Positions 33,320 to 42,805 are shown, counted from the first letter of the stretch. The stretch is DNA of 64,000 nt from an uncultured Mediterraneibacter sp. (GCA_944381935.1 CALWMN010000001.1:241153-305152), one strand, 5' to 3'. The notes: generated by a model from the sequence alone, not told the origin. Made by a program: numbers and translations.

Positions 33320-34114
33320 TCATTTCCAGTTCCTTTGTCTGCCGTCCCACAGGATGATCTCCCCCTGGCACATAAAGTAAAACGGGTACTCCGCAGCCTC
33401 AAGACGCATCTCCCTGTCAAACAGGTAGGGATCTCCTCCATGCCGGATAAACGTCCAGAAGTGGCTCGGGATCGTAAGCTTCGGTTTCACAAGCTTTACC
33501 AGTTCGGTTGCTTCACAGGCGTTCATGTTTCCATATTCTCCATTGATCGGGACAATCAGCACATCTACTTCCCGGGAAGCAGCATACTTCATCCGGTCAC
33601 ACTGATAGGACGTATCTCCTGAAAAGTAAAACAACCGTCCCTCTGACCTTATCAGCATACCGACCGCGTCGGGCGCGTGATCCCCGTGATCAGCAAAAAC
33701 AGCTTCTATCTCATACCCGCCGCAGGCTATCCGGTCTCCCTCGTTGAAATCCACAAGCTGCTCTTTCCTGATCTCCGCTTCCCTGCACATACGGTATGCC
33801 GTAGCCGGTGCAAGCAGCTTCGCCTTCGGGTTTCGCCTCATTATCTCCGGGATGATATCCATATCCAGATGATCCTCGTCATGATGGCTTATGGCCAGCA
33901 CGTCGGGGTTGAGCTCTTCAGGCTCCATCACTGCCATCATCAGTCGCTTCAACCCGCATATTCTCTCTACCGCATCGGACAGATACGGGTCTACAGCGAG
34001 GATTTCATCCCTGCTGTTTTTTAACAGAAATCCCGCCTGCCCCAGCCAGCAGACAGCCGTCTCTCCTTCTTTTGGATGGCAGTTTTTGATTTTTTCTGCA
34101 ACTCGCATATCCAT
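33320..34114 (-). CDS. Metallo-beta-lactamase-fold hydrolase, UlaG-like
   Basis: A 264-residue hydrolase. The metal site is 'SHHDEDHLD' (H-x-H-x-D-H type), with further ligands in 'FADHGDHAPDAVG', 'FYFSGDTSYQCD' and 'LTIPSHFWTF'. This pattern matches the UlaG group, whose best known member opens L-ascorbate-6-phosphate lactone. In this operon a lactonase acting on an aldonolactone is plausible. The ATG at 34114 follows GGGAGG and lies 13 bases after the MFS transporter stop; the frame stays open far upstream but only inside that gene. Confidence 0.82.
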   Translation of the reverse strand: MDMRVAEKIKNCHPKEGETAVCWLGQAGFLLKNSRDEILAVDPYLSDAVERICGLKRLMMAVMEPEELNPDVLAISHHDEDHLDMDIIPEIMRRNPKAKLLAPATAYRMCREAEIRKEQLVDFNEGDRIACGGYEIEAVFADHGDHAPDAVGMLIRSEGRLFYFSGDTSYQCDRMKYAASREVDVLIVPINGEYGNMNACEATELVKLVKPKLTIPSHFWTFIRHGGDPYLFDREMRLEAAEYPFYFMCQGEIILWDGRQRNWK

Positions 34115-34127
34115 TCCGTCCTCCCTG

Positions 34128-35327
34128 TCACAATTTTTTGGTCCGTATTTTGCCTGAACTGTGTCCAATGATCCTGCGCAGTTCCTTCCAGTAAAACATA
34201 AGGGATGACACCGCTCCGACCAGCAGGCACGCTGCCATAAAATAGAAACCTGCCCGCATACTGTACCGTCCACGAAGCTGTCCGACTGCCATCGGAAATA
34301 CGGTCATTCCCACCGCATAAACCGCCTGGAAGATTCCCATCACTGTAGAATAGTATTTCCCCGGTATTCCTTCCATGCTCTCGCTGGTCAGTGAAGTAAA
34401 CAGGAATCCCATAGCGAATGCCGCAAGAACCTGGCAGGGATACACTGCCCACACAGTTTTCATATTGGGAATCAATATACAGTACAGCGCCTGGACAAGA
34501 AAACCGGCTGGCACAATACGGCAATGTCCTGCCCGGGCGAACATTTTCATGCCTGACAGGTAAGAAAAAAGAACAGCGAATATGATATAAATGATCGACG
34601 CCATCCCCTCCTGCCATTTTTCTGCCCCAAGGTCTTCCGCGACCTGCACGGTGAATGACATGCAGGTTGCCATCTGCACTCCCTGCTGAAGCAATGCCAA
34701 AAGAGAAAAGAACCACAGTCTCTTCCGTCTGAACAGTCCTGTCAATTCTGACAGGCGCACCGTCTCCTTCCCGGCCATATGTTCCTGTACCCTCAGCGAC
34801 ATGACCGTTCCTGCTGCTCCGGCCAGAAAGCTTAACATACAGATCGTCCTCATCCCGATATGTGCATACAGAGCAGCACTTGTCACAAAGCCGAGCAGGA
34901 CGCCGGCATTATTAGCCGCTATGATCTTTCCTGTCGCATTCTGCAGGGAATCTGCCTCATAGAATCCCATATAGTATACCATAAAAGAGATCCACGCGCA
35001 GGCTCCCAGGCCAGAAAACAGATTTGCCGCAAAAAAACCTGGAGCATTTGGGAACAGCACCCTTATCAGGGATGCTACCCCCACACAGCATATTCCCATC
35101 GCAATGATCTTCTTATGCCCGCCTCCCATATCCGCTATCATGCCGGCCGGTACACGGAAAAGGATCTGAACGAATCCGTATGCCCCGATAACGATTCCTG
35201 TAATATCTGCCGGTACACCGATCCCGGTCAGATAGGTGGTTTGATACGGAATATATACATACTGTCCAAACCAGAACAGGCATACCAGAATCAGTATCCA
35301 TCGCATCTGCTGCTTTTTCCTGTTCAT
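34128..35327 (-). CDS. MFS transporter
   Basis: A 399-residue major facilitator with 12 predicted hydrophobic segments. The loop between segments 2 and 3 reads 'RVPAGMIADMGGGHKKI', a standard MFS motif A variant, and its counterpart in the second half is weaker. Substrate is unknown; the operon suggests a sugar acid, its lactone, or export of a by-product. The start overlaps the amidohydrolase stop by 4 bases (ATGA). It is unusual that the same operon also encodes a full ABC importer. Confidence 0.88.
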   Translation of the reverse strand: MNRKKQQMRWILILVCLFWFGQYVYIPYQTTYLTGIGVPADITGIVIGAYGFVQILFRVPAGMIADMGGGHKKIIAMGICCVGVASLIRVLFPNAPGFFAANLFSGLGACAWISFMVYYMGFYEADSLQNATGKIIAANNAGVLLGFVTSAALYAHIGMRTICMLSFLAGAAGTVMSLRVQEHMAGKETVRLSELTGLFRRKRLWFFSLLALLQQGVQMATCMSFTVQVAEDLGAEKWQEGMASIIYIIFAVLFSYLSGMKMFARAGHCRIVPAGFLVQALYCILIPNMKTVWAVYPCQVLAAFAMGFLFTSLTSESMEGIPGKYYSTVMGIFQAVYAVGMTVFPMAVGQLRGRYSMRAGFYFMAACLLVGAVSSLMFYWKELRRIIGHSSGKIRTKKL

Positions 35328-36238
35328 AAAAACGGATACACCTCTAATGCATTCTTATAATAGACGTACTCCAGCTCTTTCTCTGTAAAAAGGCCATCTC
35401 CCCTGAGATAATCGGTAAGTTTTTCATAGGAATTGGCAATCAGGACAGATGGAATATCGGTTCCCCAAATCAGCCTGCCCGCTCCCAGGATTTCTTTCGC
35501 CAGCCCGACATAATGCCGGCCGGTTGGAAATGGATACGCCTCTGGATTCACATTAAAGGGAACCGCCGCCAGGTCGAACCAGATATTCTCAAAGGCAAGC
35601 ACGCGCAGGCTCTCTTCCACGATCCCCGTGTGCCTGTCTTTGAGTGCAGGGGCCAGCAGGTGGCAGATGACGATCTTAAGCTTTGGGCACTCCTGTGCGA
35701 TTATGCGGACTCTGTCCGGCTGGAAGCTTGCCATTCCCGGACTGCCTATATCGAGCACCAGGACCTGCCCGTTCGCCTCACACTTCTTTGCGATGGGCAG
35801 AAATACTTCTGCGAGGTCAAACGGAGGATGGTAGGACATAAATCCTCCTCCGGAGCTTGTCTCAAACTTCATAATCTTAAAGCCCAGCTCATCCGTCAGT
35901 CTGTCGTAAATCCGGCCGGCAAAACGCGCCATCGGGTCAAAGGTTCCCGCCCCCACAAACATGTCGGGATAAGCGTTCACTGCCTCTGCCACATACTCAT
36001 TGGCAAATCCATAGTAACTGCCCTGCAGGACGACCGCTTTTTCCACGCCCTTATCCAGCAAAAGCCGGCGGCAGGTCTCATAGGTAAAGGAAGTATCGCC
36101 CAGCCCTTCCGGGATCATCTCTACAATATCCCCGTTCGCCCATCTTGCCCTGCCGTTCCCGATCGGACAAAGCTCTCCTTCTCCCCGAAATCCCTGCAGG
36201 TTTTTGAACACGTGTACATGTGCATCAATGATCTTCAT
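35324..36238 (-). CDS. Amidohydrolase-superfamily TIM-barrel hydrolase (PF04909 type)
   Basis: A 304-residue metal-dependent hydrolase. The first strand has the H-x-H motif 'IIDAHVHVF', later metal or base residues lie in 'KIVICHLLAP' and 'LIWGTDIPSVLI' (the conserved Asp). PF04909 proteins include lactonases such as L-fucono- and 4-sulfomucono-lactonases, isomerases and decarboxylases. Given the sugar-acid genes, a lactonase or isomerase is the best guess. It is preceded by the second ABC permease gene, 42 bases upstream. Confidence 0.82.
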   Translation of the reverse strand: MKIIDAHVHVFKNLQGFRGEGELCPIGNGRARWANGDIVEMIPEGLGDTSFTYETCRRLLLDKGVEKAVVLQGSYYGFANEYVAEAVNAYPDMFVGAGTFDPMARFAGRIYDRLTDELGFKIMKFETSSGGGFMSYHPPFDLAEVFLPIAKKCEANGQVLVLDIGSPGMASFQPDRVRIIAQECPKLKIVICHLLAPALKDRHTGIVEESLRVLAFENIWFDLAAVPFNVNPEAYPFPTGRHYVGLAKEILGAGRLIWGTDIPSVLIANSYEKLTDYLRGDGLFTEKELEYVYYKNALEVYPFL

Positions 36239-36280
36239 AAACGCCCCGCTCCTTTCCTGTCATTCCACTGGCGTCCTTTA

Positions 36281-37288
36281 TCAGGACACCTTGGCTTTTT
36301 TCTTAAAGAATCCGCCTTTTTTCAGACCGCTCTTCTTGTATCTTACATGAGCATCCAGCGCAACTGCCGCCACAACGACAATACATTTGAAAATCCCGTG
36401 ATAATCCGAAGCAATTCCCATCAGGCGCAGGCCATTCTGCACTACGCCTACGAGAAACGCCCCCCAGATTGCAGCGGCCACAGAACCTTCGCCTCCCATC
36501 AGGGACGCTCCGCCGACAACGAGCGCCGTCAGGACAAAGTTATCATATCCCTGCGCCGCTTTCGCTATCGCCTGACGGTTCATGCTTGCCAGTACGATCC
36601 CTGCCAGCGCCGCTGTGAAACCAGACGCCACGTAAGCGATGATCGTGACGAGACGGCTCCTGACGCCGGACAGACGACAGGCTTCCGGGTTGCCTCCCAC
36701 GGCATACACATCGCGTCCAAGGACAGTCCTGGTCAGTATAAGATAAGAGATAACAGCCATGAAAGCCATGATCCAGATTGAAAACGGTATTCCCAGCAGC
36801 CGTCCCCCTCCAAGGAAGGCAAAGGATTCCGGTTTCATGCAGGGAATGACGTTATTTCCTGTCAGGATCTGTGCAATCCCGTATACAATATTCTGTGTTG
36901 CCAGTGTAATCAGAAATGCAGGAACGCCAAACTGCGTGACGATCAGTCCGTGCACAAGCCCCACAATACATCCCAGGGCCAGCCCCCCGGCTACGCCGAT
37001 GATAACACCAGTCGTTGAGTAATCATCTGCCACGATCCGTGTGACGGCAAACGCCCCCGCCGCCGCAGCCACGGCACCGACAGACAGATCAATCCCTCCC
37101 AGCAGGATCGGAAAGATCGTCCCACACACCATGATGCCGTAAATTGAAATAGAAAGCAAAATACTTCTTATATTTGACACTGTAAGGAAAACACCCGGCT
37201 GAAGAAGCGTAAGCGCTAACATAATGACAACAAGAATCCATAAACGCTGCGATCTTCCCAGCATTTTCTTGATTTTATCTTTATTCAT
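36281..37288 (-). CDS. Ribose/xylose-type ABC transporter permease
   Basis: A 335-residue permease of the BPD_transp_2 (RbsC) type with eight to ten hydrophobic segments and the conserved 'LLGGIDLSVGAVAAAAGAF' and 'LVVGGASLMGGEGSVAAAIWGAFLVGVVQNGLRLMG' segments. It begins 8 bases inside the ATPase gene, so the two are translationally coupled. It is the second of two permeases in the operon and probably forms a heterodimer with the product of 38792-39799. Confidence 0.93.
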   Translation of the reverse strand: MNKDKIKKMLGRSQRLWILVVIMLALTLLQPGVFLTVSNIRSILLSISIYGIMVCGTIFPILLGGIDLSVGAVAAAAGAFAVTRIVADDYSTTGVIIGVAGGLALGCIVGLVHGLIVTQFGVPAFLITLATQNIVYGIAQILTGNNVIPCMKPESFAFLGGGRLLGIPFSIWIMAFMAVISYLILTRTVLGRDVYAVGGNPEACRLSGVRSRLVTIIAYVASGFTAALAGIVLASMNRQAIAKAAQGYDNFVLTALVVGGASLMGGEGSVAAAIWGAFLVGVVQNGLRLMGIASDYHGIFKCIVVVAAVALDAHVRYKKSGLKKGGFFKKKAKVS

Positions 37289-38792
37289 GCTCCTGTCCCT
37301 CCTTCGTAAGAATACCGGACTCCGCCATCAATATGTCCTCCTGCGTCACCCTTCCGTCGGAGAACTCCGTAAAGATCTCTCCCTTTCTCATAACGATGAT
37401 CCTCTGGGACACTCTTAAAAGCTCCTGGAGATCTGATGACACCATGATAACCGATGTCCCATTTGCCGCCAGCTCTTCCAGAATCCTGTATATCTCGTCC
37501 TTTGCCCCGATATCGATCCCTGCCGTCGGCTCATCGATGATCAGGATCTTGAGATCACGGCTCAGCCATTTTGCCAGGACTGCCTTCTGCTGGTTTCCGC
37601 CGGAAAGATTTCCCACAGGGATTTGAGAATTGTTCGGCTTGATATTAAGTCTTTCTACCATCTCATTCCCCAGCTTTCTCTCCTTTTTTGCCTTGACGAT
37701 ACCGCCGCTTGCCAGAGTGTCATAGTTCGTCAGCGCCACATTTTTCTCAATCGACAAAAGTGGGGTAAATCCCTGGTTCCTCCGGTCCTCCGGCACAAAT
37801 CCGAATCCCTTCTTTATGTTTGCGACGATCCGTCTTGGAAGGGCCTCACCCTCAAATTCTATTTTGCCGCTGTCATACGGATCCGCCCCATAGATACAGC
37901 GCATCACTTCTGTCCTCCCCGCTCCTACAAGTCCGGCGACGCCGATGATTTCTCCCTCATGTACTTCAAAACTGATATTCTTAAAGATACCTTTTCTTGT
38001 CAGGTTTTCTACTTTCAGCCGGACAGGGGCATCCGACTTTCTTAAGTTCTGGGATGCTGTCGACTCACTTAATTCCTTTCCGATCATCAGGCGCACCACA
38101 TCCGCCGGTATGATCTGTTCTTTGGTGAGGACCGCTTCTCTGACGCCATCCCTTAATACTGTCAGTCTGTCAGACAGACGATACACTTCTTCCAGCCGGT
38201 GAGATATGTATATTACGCTGACGCCGTCATCCCGGAGCTGCTCTACAATCTTAAACAGCGCGTCAGACTCCTTCGTACTAAGTGAAGCCGTGGGTTCATC
38301 CATAATAATCATCTTAGATTCTTCGCTGAGCGCCTTCAGGATCTCAACTGTCTGGCGCTGCGCTATAGTCAGCGTCTCCACCGTCGCATCCGGTTTTATC
38401 CCGAAACCATATTTGCTGATGAGATCTTTCACCCTTTTCCTCATCGTTTTTGCATTGATAATCCCTGCCCTGGTCTCTTCCCTGCCAAGCATGACATTCT
38501 GCATGACAGTCAATGTCGGTATCAGGCTCAGTTCCTGATAAATGACACTGATCCCCAGCCTGAACGCATCATTTCGGTTATTGATCTCTACCTTCTGTCC
38601 GTTCCAGAATATCTCTCCCCCATCTTTGGGATAGATACCCGTCAGAATCTTAATCAGCGTAGATTTTCCTGCCCCATTCTCTCCCATGAGCGCGTGAACC
38701 TCGCCCGCCTCCACGGAGAAATCAACTTTCCTTAAGACAGCAGTGTCATTGAAACGTTTTACGATCCCTTTCATCTCCAGTAATGCAGACAT
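37281..38792 (-). CDS. Sugar ABC transporter ATPase (RbsA type, two ABC domains)
   Basis: A 503-residue double ATPase. The first domain has Walker A 'GENGAGKST' (about 36-44), a signature with 'LTIAQRQTVEI' and Walker B 'MIIMDEPTASLS'. The second has a degenerate Walker A 'GLVGAGRTEV', the signature 'LSGGNQQK' and 'ILIIDEPTAGID'. This asymmetry is normal for RbsA/MglA. It energises the two permeases; substrate is inferred from the operon. Confidence 0.95.
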   Translation of the reverse strand: MSALLEMKGIVKRFNDTAVLRKVDFSVEAGEVHALMGENGAGKSTLIKILTGIYPKDGGEIFWNGQKVEINNRNDAFRLGISVIYQELSLIPTLTVMQNVMLGREETRAGIINAKTMRKRVKDLISKYGFGIKPDATVETLTIAQRQTVEILKALSEESKMIIMDEPTASLSTKESDALFKIVEQLRDDGVSVIYISHRLEEVYRLSDRLTVLRDGVREAVLTKEQIIPADVVRLMIGKELSESTASQNLRKSDAPVRLKVENLTRKGIFKNISFEVHEGEIIGVAGLVGAGRTEVMRCIYGADPYDSGKIEFEGEALPRRIVANIKKGFGFVPEDRRNQGFTPLLSIEKNVALTNYDTLASGGIVKAKKERKLGNEMVERLNIKPNNSQIPVGNLSGGNQQKAVLAKWLSRDLKILIIDEPTAGIDIGAKDEIYRILEELAANGTSVIMVSSDLQELLRVSQRIIVMRKGEIFTEFSDGRVTQEDILMAESGILTKEGQEHE

Positions 38793-39799
38793 TACGCTTC
38801 ACCTCCTGCCATCTCTGCCGCATCCTCTTCCCGTGCCTTCTGCTGAATCCGTTTCTGCATCATATTATTGTAGACGGCGTCGAAGACGATCATCAGGACG
38901 ATAACAATTCCCTTGACGACAAGCTGTGCCGCTGTCGGAAGGTTATATTTCAGGATCCCGTTCTGGAGTACAGCCATGAAGATCGCACCCACGGTGGAAC
39001 CAAAGACATCGCCTCTTCCTCCTGAAAAAGCACAGCCGCCGATCACGACCGCCGCAATCACATCAAATTCCCATCCGTTTCCAAGGTCTGTCGTCACGCT
39101 GCCGACGCGGCCGATCTGGAAAAGCGCTGCAATGCCGCACAAAAATCCAGTTATAATAAATGCGGCCCAGCGCACCTTATCCGTATTGATACCCGATAAT
39201 TCTGCTGATTTCCTGTTGGCTCCCGCAGCATAAATATATGTCCCAAACTTTGTCTTCTTCAGGATAATCTGCCCTATGACAGCCAGCAAGACAAATGCCA
39301 TCGTCACAAGATAGATTCCGTTGATCCTGCCTCCCAGGAGCAGGATGGCGGGGTTTTCGATCCTCTTGTTCGTGATCACACCCATCTCACGGATTGTAAA
39401 CACGAATACCATCGAACGGAAGAGATACTGTGTGGATAATGTCGCGATGAACTCCGGGACCCGGAGTTTCACCACGATAAATCCATTCAGCATGCCGCAT
39501 ATAGTTCCTGTCAGGATAGAAATCAGGACGATCAATCCCGCAGACAAATTGTAATAGTACAGCAAATTGGCACAGAGCATGCCTGTAACCCCGACTATAG
39601 CGCCGGTAGACAGATCGATTCCTGCCGTGATGATGACGAACGTGACGCCAATGGCAATAATGCCGTAAACTGCACAATCTCTGAGAATATTTAATATATT
39701 ATCTGCAGTAAAAAATGAATCACTGGTCAGTCCAAATATAAGCATAATGATGACCAGGGATGCGACAGATATGATCCGGCGCATATTTTCCTGTCTCAT
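38792..39799 (-). CDS. Ribose/xylose-type ABC transporter permease
   Basis: A 335-residue BPD_transp_2 permease. The segments 'VIITAGIDLSTGAIVGVTGML' and 'AVVIGGCAFSGGRGDVFGSTVGAIFMAVLQNGI' are the conserved family landmarks. The C-terminus is basic and cytosolic. Its stop and the ATPase start share one base (TAATG). It is the first permease after the binding-protein gene, 51 bases downstream. Confidence 0.93.
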   Translation of the reverse strand: MRQENMRRIISVASLVIIMLIFGLTSDSFFTADNILNILRDCAVYGIIAIGVTFVIITAGIDLSTGAIVGVTGMLCANLLYYYNLSAGLIVLISILTGTICGMLNGFIVVKLRVPEFIATLSTQYLFRSMVFVFTIREMGVITNKRIENPAILLLGGRINGIYLVTMAFVLLAVIGQIILKKTKFGTYIYAAGANRKSAELSGINTDKVRWAAFIITGFLCGIAALFQIGRVGSVTTDLGNGWEFDVIAAVVIGGCAFSGGRGDVFGSTVGAIFMAVLQNGILKYNLPTAAQLVVKGIVIVLMIVFDAVYNNMMQKRIQQKAREEDAAEMAGGEA

Positions 39800-39850
39800 A
39801 GAATATTCCTCCTACATTCGCAGTTGACTGCTCATTTACTGTTTGACGTA

Positions 39851-40867
39851 TTACCAGCGCATGTCCTCTGTGATCTCGGACAGATTATCTGCGGTGACAA
39901 CGATCGGCGCCATCTTTACAACAGGTGTCTCACTCATAACTCTTCCCGTAACGCCTGACTCAATGGCAAACATTGCCATCTGCGCACAGGAGATTCCCTG
40001 CTCACGGCAGTCTGTGTATACAGTTCCTGTACAAAGTCCCTGCTCAATGTAGTCCAGCATCTTGGACTCGCCGTCAACGCCCCATATCTGGATGCCTTCT
40101 CTTCCGGCTGCATTTACCGCCTCTGCCGCACCTTCTGCCATTGCATCGTTATGGCACAGCACCGCGTCAATGTCCTCATATTTTGTGAGGAAATCTGTCA
40201 TAACCGTGTTCGCATTCTCCGTCAGCCATTCGCCGGACTGTTCATCCAGTATCTCGATATTCGGATACTCCTCTTCCAGCACCTGTTTGAATCCCGCATC
40301 GATCTGCTCACCCTTTGTCGCGCCAGGTGTGGCAGAAATGATCAGTACATTTCCTTCTCCCCCGGTGCTCTCTCCGATCTCACGCGCGATTATCTCACCC
40401 GCTTCAATATCAACTGCCGCCACCAGAGCCGTGTGTGTCGTATCCGCATCCAGATTACAGGTGATGACCGGGATACCTGCTGCCTCAGCCTTATCTGCAG
40501 ACGCTGCAAGGCCAGCCGCATCTGTCGCCTGAAGGATAATCGCATCATATTGCTGGTTGATCAGTTCGTCCATAATCTGGACTTCTGTATCCACGGATGC
40601 CTCTCCGTCATATACGTCAAATGTGACATTCTCGAAACTGCCCAGATAAGACTCCATTCCTTCTGCCCATGCCGCTGCGCAGGAGTCGCCAATGACGTTC
40701 GGAAGGAATGCGATCTTGATGTCTTCTGAATACGCATCCCTGCCCGCTGCCGCTTCTGCAGAAGCATCTGAAGACGATGAACTGTCTGTCTCTATACTTC
40801 CGCAGCCTGCTGCCATAGCTGCCGTCATAGCCCCTATCAAAAACAACGATACCACTTTCTTTTTCAT
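39851..40867 (-). CDS. Periplasmic-binding-protein-fold lipoprotein, sugar/sugar-acid binding
   Basis: A 338-residue Peripla_BP_4 (ribose-binding-like) lipoprotein. The signal peptide ends at a lipobox close to 'AAMAAGCGS', then a serine-rich linker leads to the binding domain ('IKIAFLPNVIGDSCAAAWAEGM', 'IILQATDAAGLAASADKAEAAGIPVITCNLD', 'DIDAVLCHNDAMAEGAAEAV'). The ATG at 40867 follows AGGAGAATGTT; an upstream ATG at 40906 has no site. It heads the seven-gene operon that ends with the UlaG-like hydrolase. Confidence 0.93.
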   Translation of the reverse strand: MKKKVVSLFLIGAMTAAMAAGCGSIETDSSSSSDASAEAAAGRDAYSEDIKIAFLPNVIGDSCAAAWAEGMESYLGSFENVTFDVYDGEASVDTEVQIMDELINQQYDAIILQATDAAGLAASADKAEAAGIPVITCNLDADTTHTALVAAVDIEAGEIIAREIGESTGGEGNVLIISATPGATKGEQIDAGFKQVLEEEYPNIEILDEQSGEWLTENANTVMTDFLTKYEDIDAVLCHNDAMAEGAAEAVNAAGREGIQIWGVDGESKMLDYIEQGLCTGTVYTDCREQGISCAQMAMFAIESGVTGRVMSETPVVKMAPIVVTADNLSEITEDMRW

Positions 40868-40939
40868 AACATTCTCCTTTTCTGCTTTTTGTTTCACTGG
40901 CATCAATAATACGTTTTTGCATGCATTAATGTATTACTT

Positions 40940-40975
40940 GTTGTATACATTAACATTTCTTGTACATTTTGTCAA
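40940..40975 (-). promoter_or_regulatory. Promoter with GntR-type operator of the ABC transporter operon
   Basis: On the minus strand, TTGACA (40970-40975) is a perfect -35, and TAATGT (40947-40952), 17 bases on, is a weak -10. The sequence GTTGTATACATT (40940-40951 on the plus strand) overlaps this -10, the classic place for a repressor. It is identical to the site at 32481-32492. Confidence 0.65.
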
Positions 40976-41221
40976 TATTTGCGGGCTATTTTTTATCTCC
41001 TTTTATCATTTTTTATTTTTTCAAAATATACTTTTGACTAATCTGATGAATTTTTATTTGTTTTTCAGCTTTTTTCTTGTAAAAAAGCCAGTGTCGGCTT
41101 CTTCTCCACACAAAATTTTCCAAAAAGGCTGGGGATATGGTAGTTTTTGGGAACAGACAGAGTTCTCAGGGGGAGACAAGATAACAATCAGCGGGATTGC
41201 ATCGATGTAAAGGCATAAAAT
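40976..41221. other. AT-rich intergenic stretch without a gene
   Basis: From the transporter promoter to the terminator of the acyl operon I see no coding sequence with a ribosome binding site on either strand. The only structure is a hairpin GCTTTTTT-CTTGT-AAAAAAGC at 41068-41088. The rest is AT-rich at the left and mixed at the right. Confidence 0.5.
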
Positions 41222-41252
41222 AAGAGCCAGGTCTGTGCAAGATCCGGCTCTT
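41222..41252 (-). terminator. Terminator of the acyl-carrier-protein operon
   Basis: AAGAGCCAGGTC (41222-41233) and GATCCGGCTCTT (41241-41252) form a stem with two mismatches and a 7-base loop. On the minus strand it is followed by ATTTTA. It lies 45 bases after the ligase stop. Confidence 0.6.
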
Positions 41253-41296
41253 GGCGTAAAAAATTCTGGTCCCGGAAGATACTCCCTTTCTGATTT

Positions 41297-42805
41297 TCAG
41301 AATCTTTTGATCTTTCTCGTTGTAGTCTTTTCAAATTCCGTATCACGGACGATCAGGCTGTATATCTTCTTCTGCGGTGCTGCAGTCCGGTTATACTCAT
41401 CGATAACCTCCTGCATTTTGGTCTTTACATCTTTAATCTTTTTCTTCTTTACATAATCCTGGTCAGGATAAATCTCTGCCTCGATCACGCCGTTCTTTTC
41501 TCTGACGAGGATCTCGCCCACAAGGCGGTTTGTGCTCAAGGTGTTTTCCAGCTCCTCCGGCGAGACATTCTCCCCGTTCTTTGTGATGATGAGATTCTTT
41601 TTTCTCCCGGTCAGATAGACAAATCCTTCTTCGTCCACATATCCCAGATCTCCGGTCTTAAGCCATCCGTCCTCCAGCGTTTCCCCGGTTTCTTCCGGCA
41701 TTTTATAGTATCCCTGCATGACACTGCTGCCCTTTACCCAGAGTTCCCCGTCCACAGTCTTTGCCACACAGTTCGGTACAAGCTGCCCGACAGAGTCCTT
41801 TCGGATATCCCATTTCTGGGAAATGCTGATAACCGGTGAACATTCTGTCATTCCATACCCCTGTTGGATCGTGATATCATATTTTTCAAACATATCGATA
41901 TAAGACGGGTCCAGATACGCTCCCCCGCTACAGATCGTGTGGAACTGTCTGCCGAACACCTGGCTCTTCACAAGCTTCGCTGGCAGGAAAGACGCCTCTT
42001 CCAGCTTCTTTGCCATTGTCTCAATCATCAATGGCACCATCAGGATCATCTCCGGCTTAAAAAGCTTGATATTTTTTGCCACACGCATCAGAGAATCATT
42101 GATGCAGATAACTGCTGCCAGAGAAACGCCTTTCAGGATGTCCATACTCAGACAATATGCATGATGGATCGGAAGCACCGTCATGATCACAATGCGCTCC
42201 GGGATCTTCATGTCCAGGCAGGTCGCATTTTCTGCCACATTTCTATGGGTCAGCATGACTCCCTTGCTCTTCCCCGTCGTCCCTGAGGTAAACATAATCG
42301 TGCAGAGCTGGTCCGGCCGGGGCATATAGCCAAAGCTGCCCTTGTACTCATCCAGAAGCTTCCAGAAAGAGAATGCCTGCCTGTCATGCTCTTTTTTCTG
42401 CATGGAGATCATTATCTTAAGCTGTGGACAGCGCTCTTTGGCGATCGCCGCGACGTCTTTTCTCACCTCGTCATAGACGAGCACTGTGGAATCTGACCGG
42501 TCAATCAGATCACAAACATCCTCTGCCGGAAGGTTCACGTCAAGAGGTACAATCACGCTTCCACTGTTGACTGTGCCAAAATATGCTGCCAGCCATGCGT
42601 AGGACGTCATTCCGATAACTGCAATATGGTTTCCCTCCTGTCCCAGCCCGGAAAGAACACGGGAAAAGCTCTCGCTGTCTTCCCTCAGCTGCGTATAGGT
42701 TTTTGATTCTATTTCATTTTTACTTATTTTATAGCGGACCGCGTCTTCCGTGCCATGCTTCTTCTCTGTATTGACCAGGATTTCGCGGACAGTACTGCAA
42801 ATCAT
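41297..42805 (-). CDS. AMP-forming acyl-CoA/acyl-ACP ligase
   Basis: A 502-residue ANL-superfamily ligase. It should activate a carboxylic acid with ATP and load it onto CoA or, given the next gene, onto the carrier protein. The AMP-binding signature is 'CTIMFTSGTTGKSKGVMLTH', followed by 'QQGYGMTECSPV' and the hinge region 'KTGDLGYVDEEGFVYLTGRKKNLI'. The C-terminal catalytic lysine lies in 'TTRKIKRF'. The length is that of fatty acid or aryl acid ligases, with no fused domains. It is the last gene of the operon, 51 bases after the carrier protein gene. Confidence 0.9.
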   Translation of the reverse strand: MICSTVREILVNTEKKHGTEDAVRYKISKNEIESKTYTQLREDSESFSRVLSGLGQEGNHIAVIGMTSYAWLAAYFGTVNSGSVIVPLDVNLPAEDVCDLIDRSDSTVLVYDEVRKDVAAIAKERCPQLKIMISMQKKEHDRQAFSFWKLLDEYKGSFGYMPRPDQLCTIMFTSGTTGKSKGVMLTHRNVAENATCLDMKIPERIVIMTVLPIHHAYCLSMDILKGVSLAAVICINDSLMRVAKNIKLFKPEMILMVPLMIETMAKKLEEASFLPAKLVKSQVFGRQFHTICSGGAYLDPSYIDMFEKYDITIQQGYGMTECSPVISISQKWDIRKDSVGQLVPNCVAKTVDGELWVKGSSVMQGYYKMPEETGETLEDGWLKTGDLGYVDEEGFVYLTGRKKNLIITKNGENVSPEELENTLSTNRLVGEILVREKNGVIEAEIYPDQDYVKKKKIKDVKTKMQEVIDEYNRTAAPQKKIYSLIVRDTEFEKTTTRKIKRF

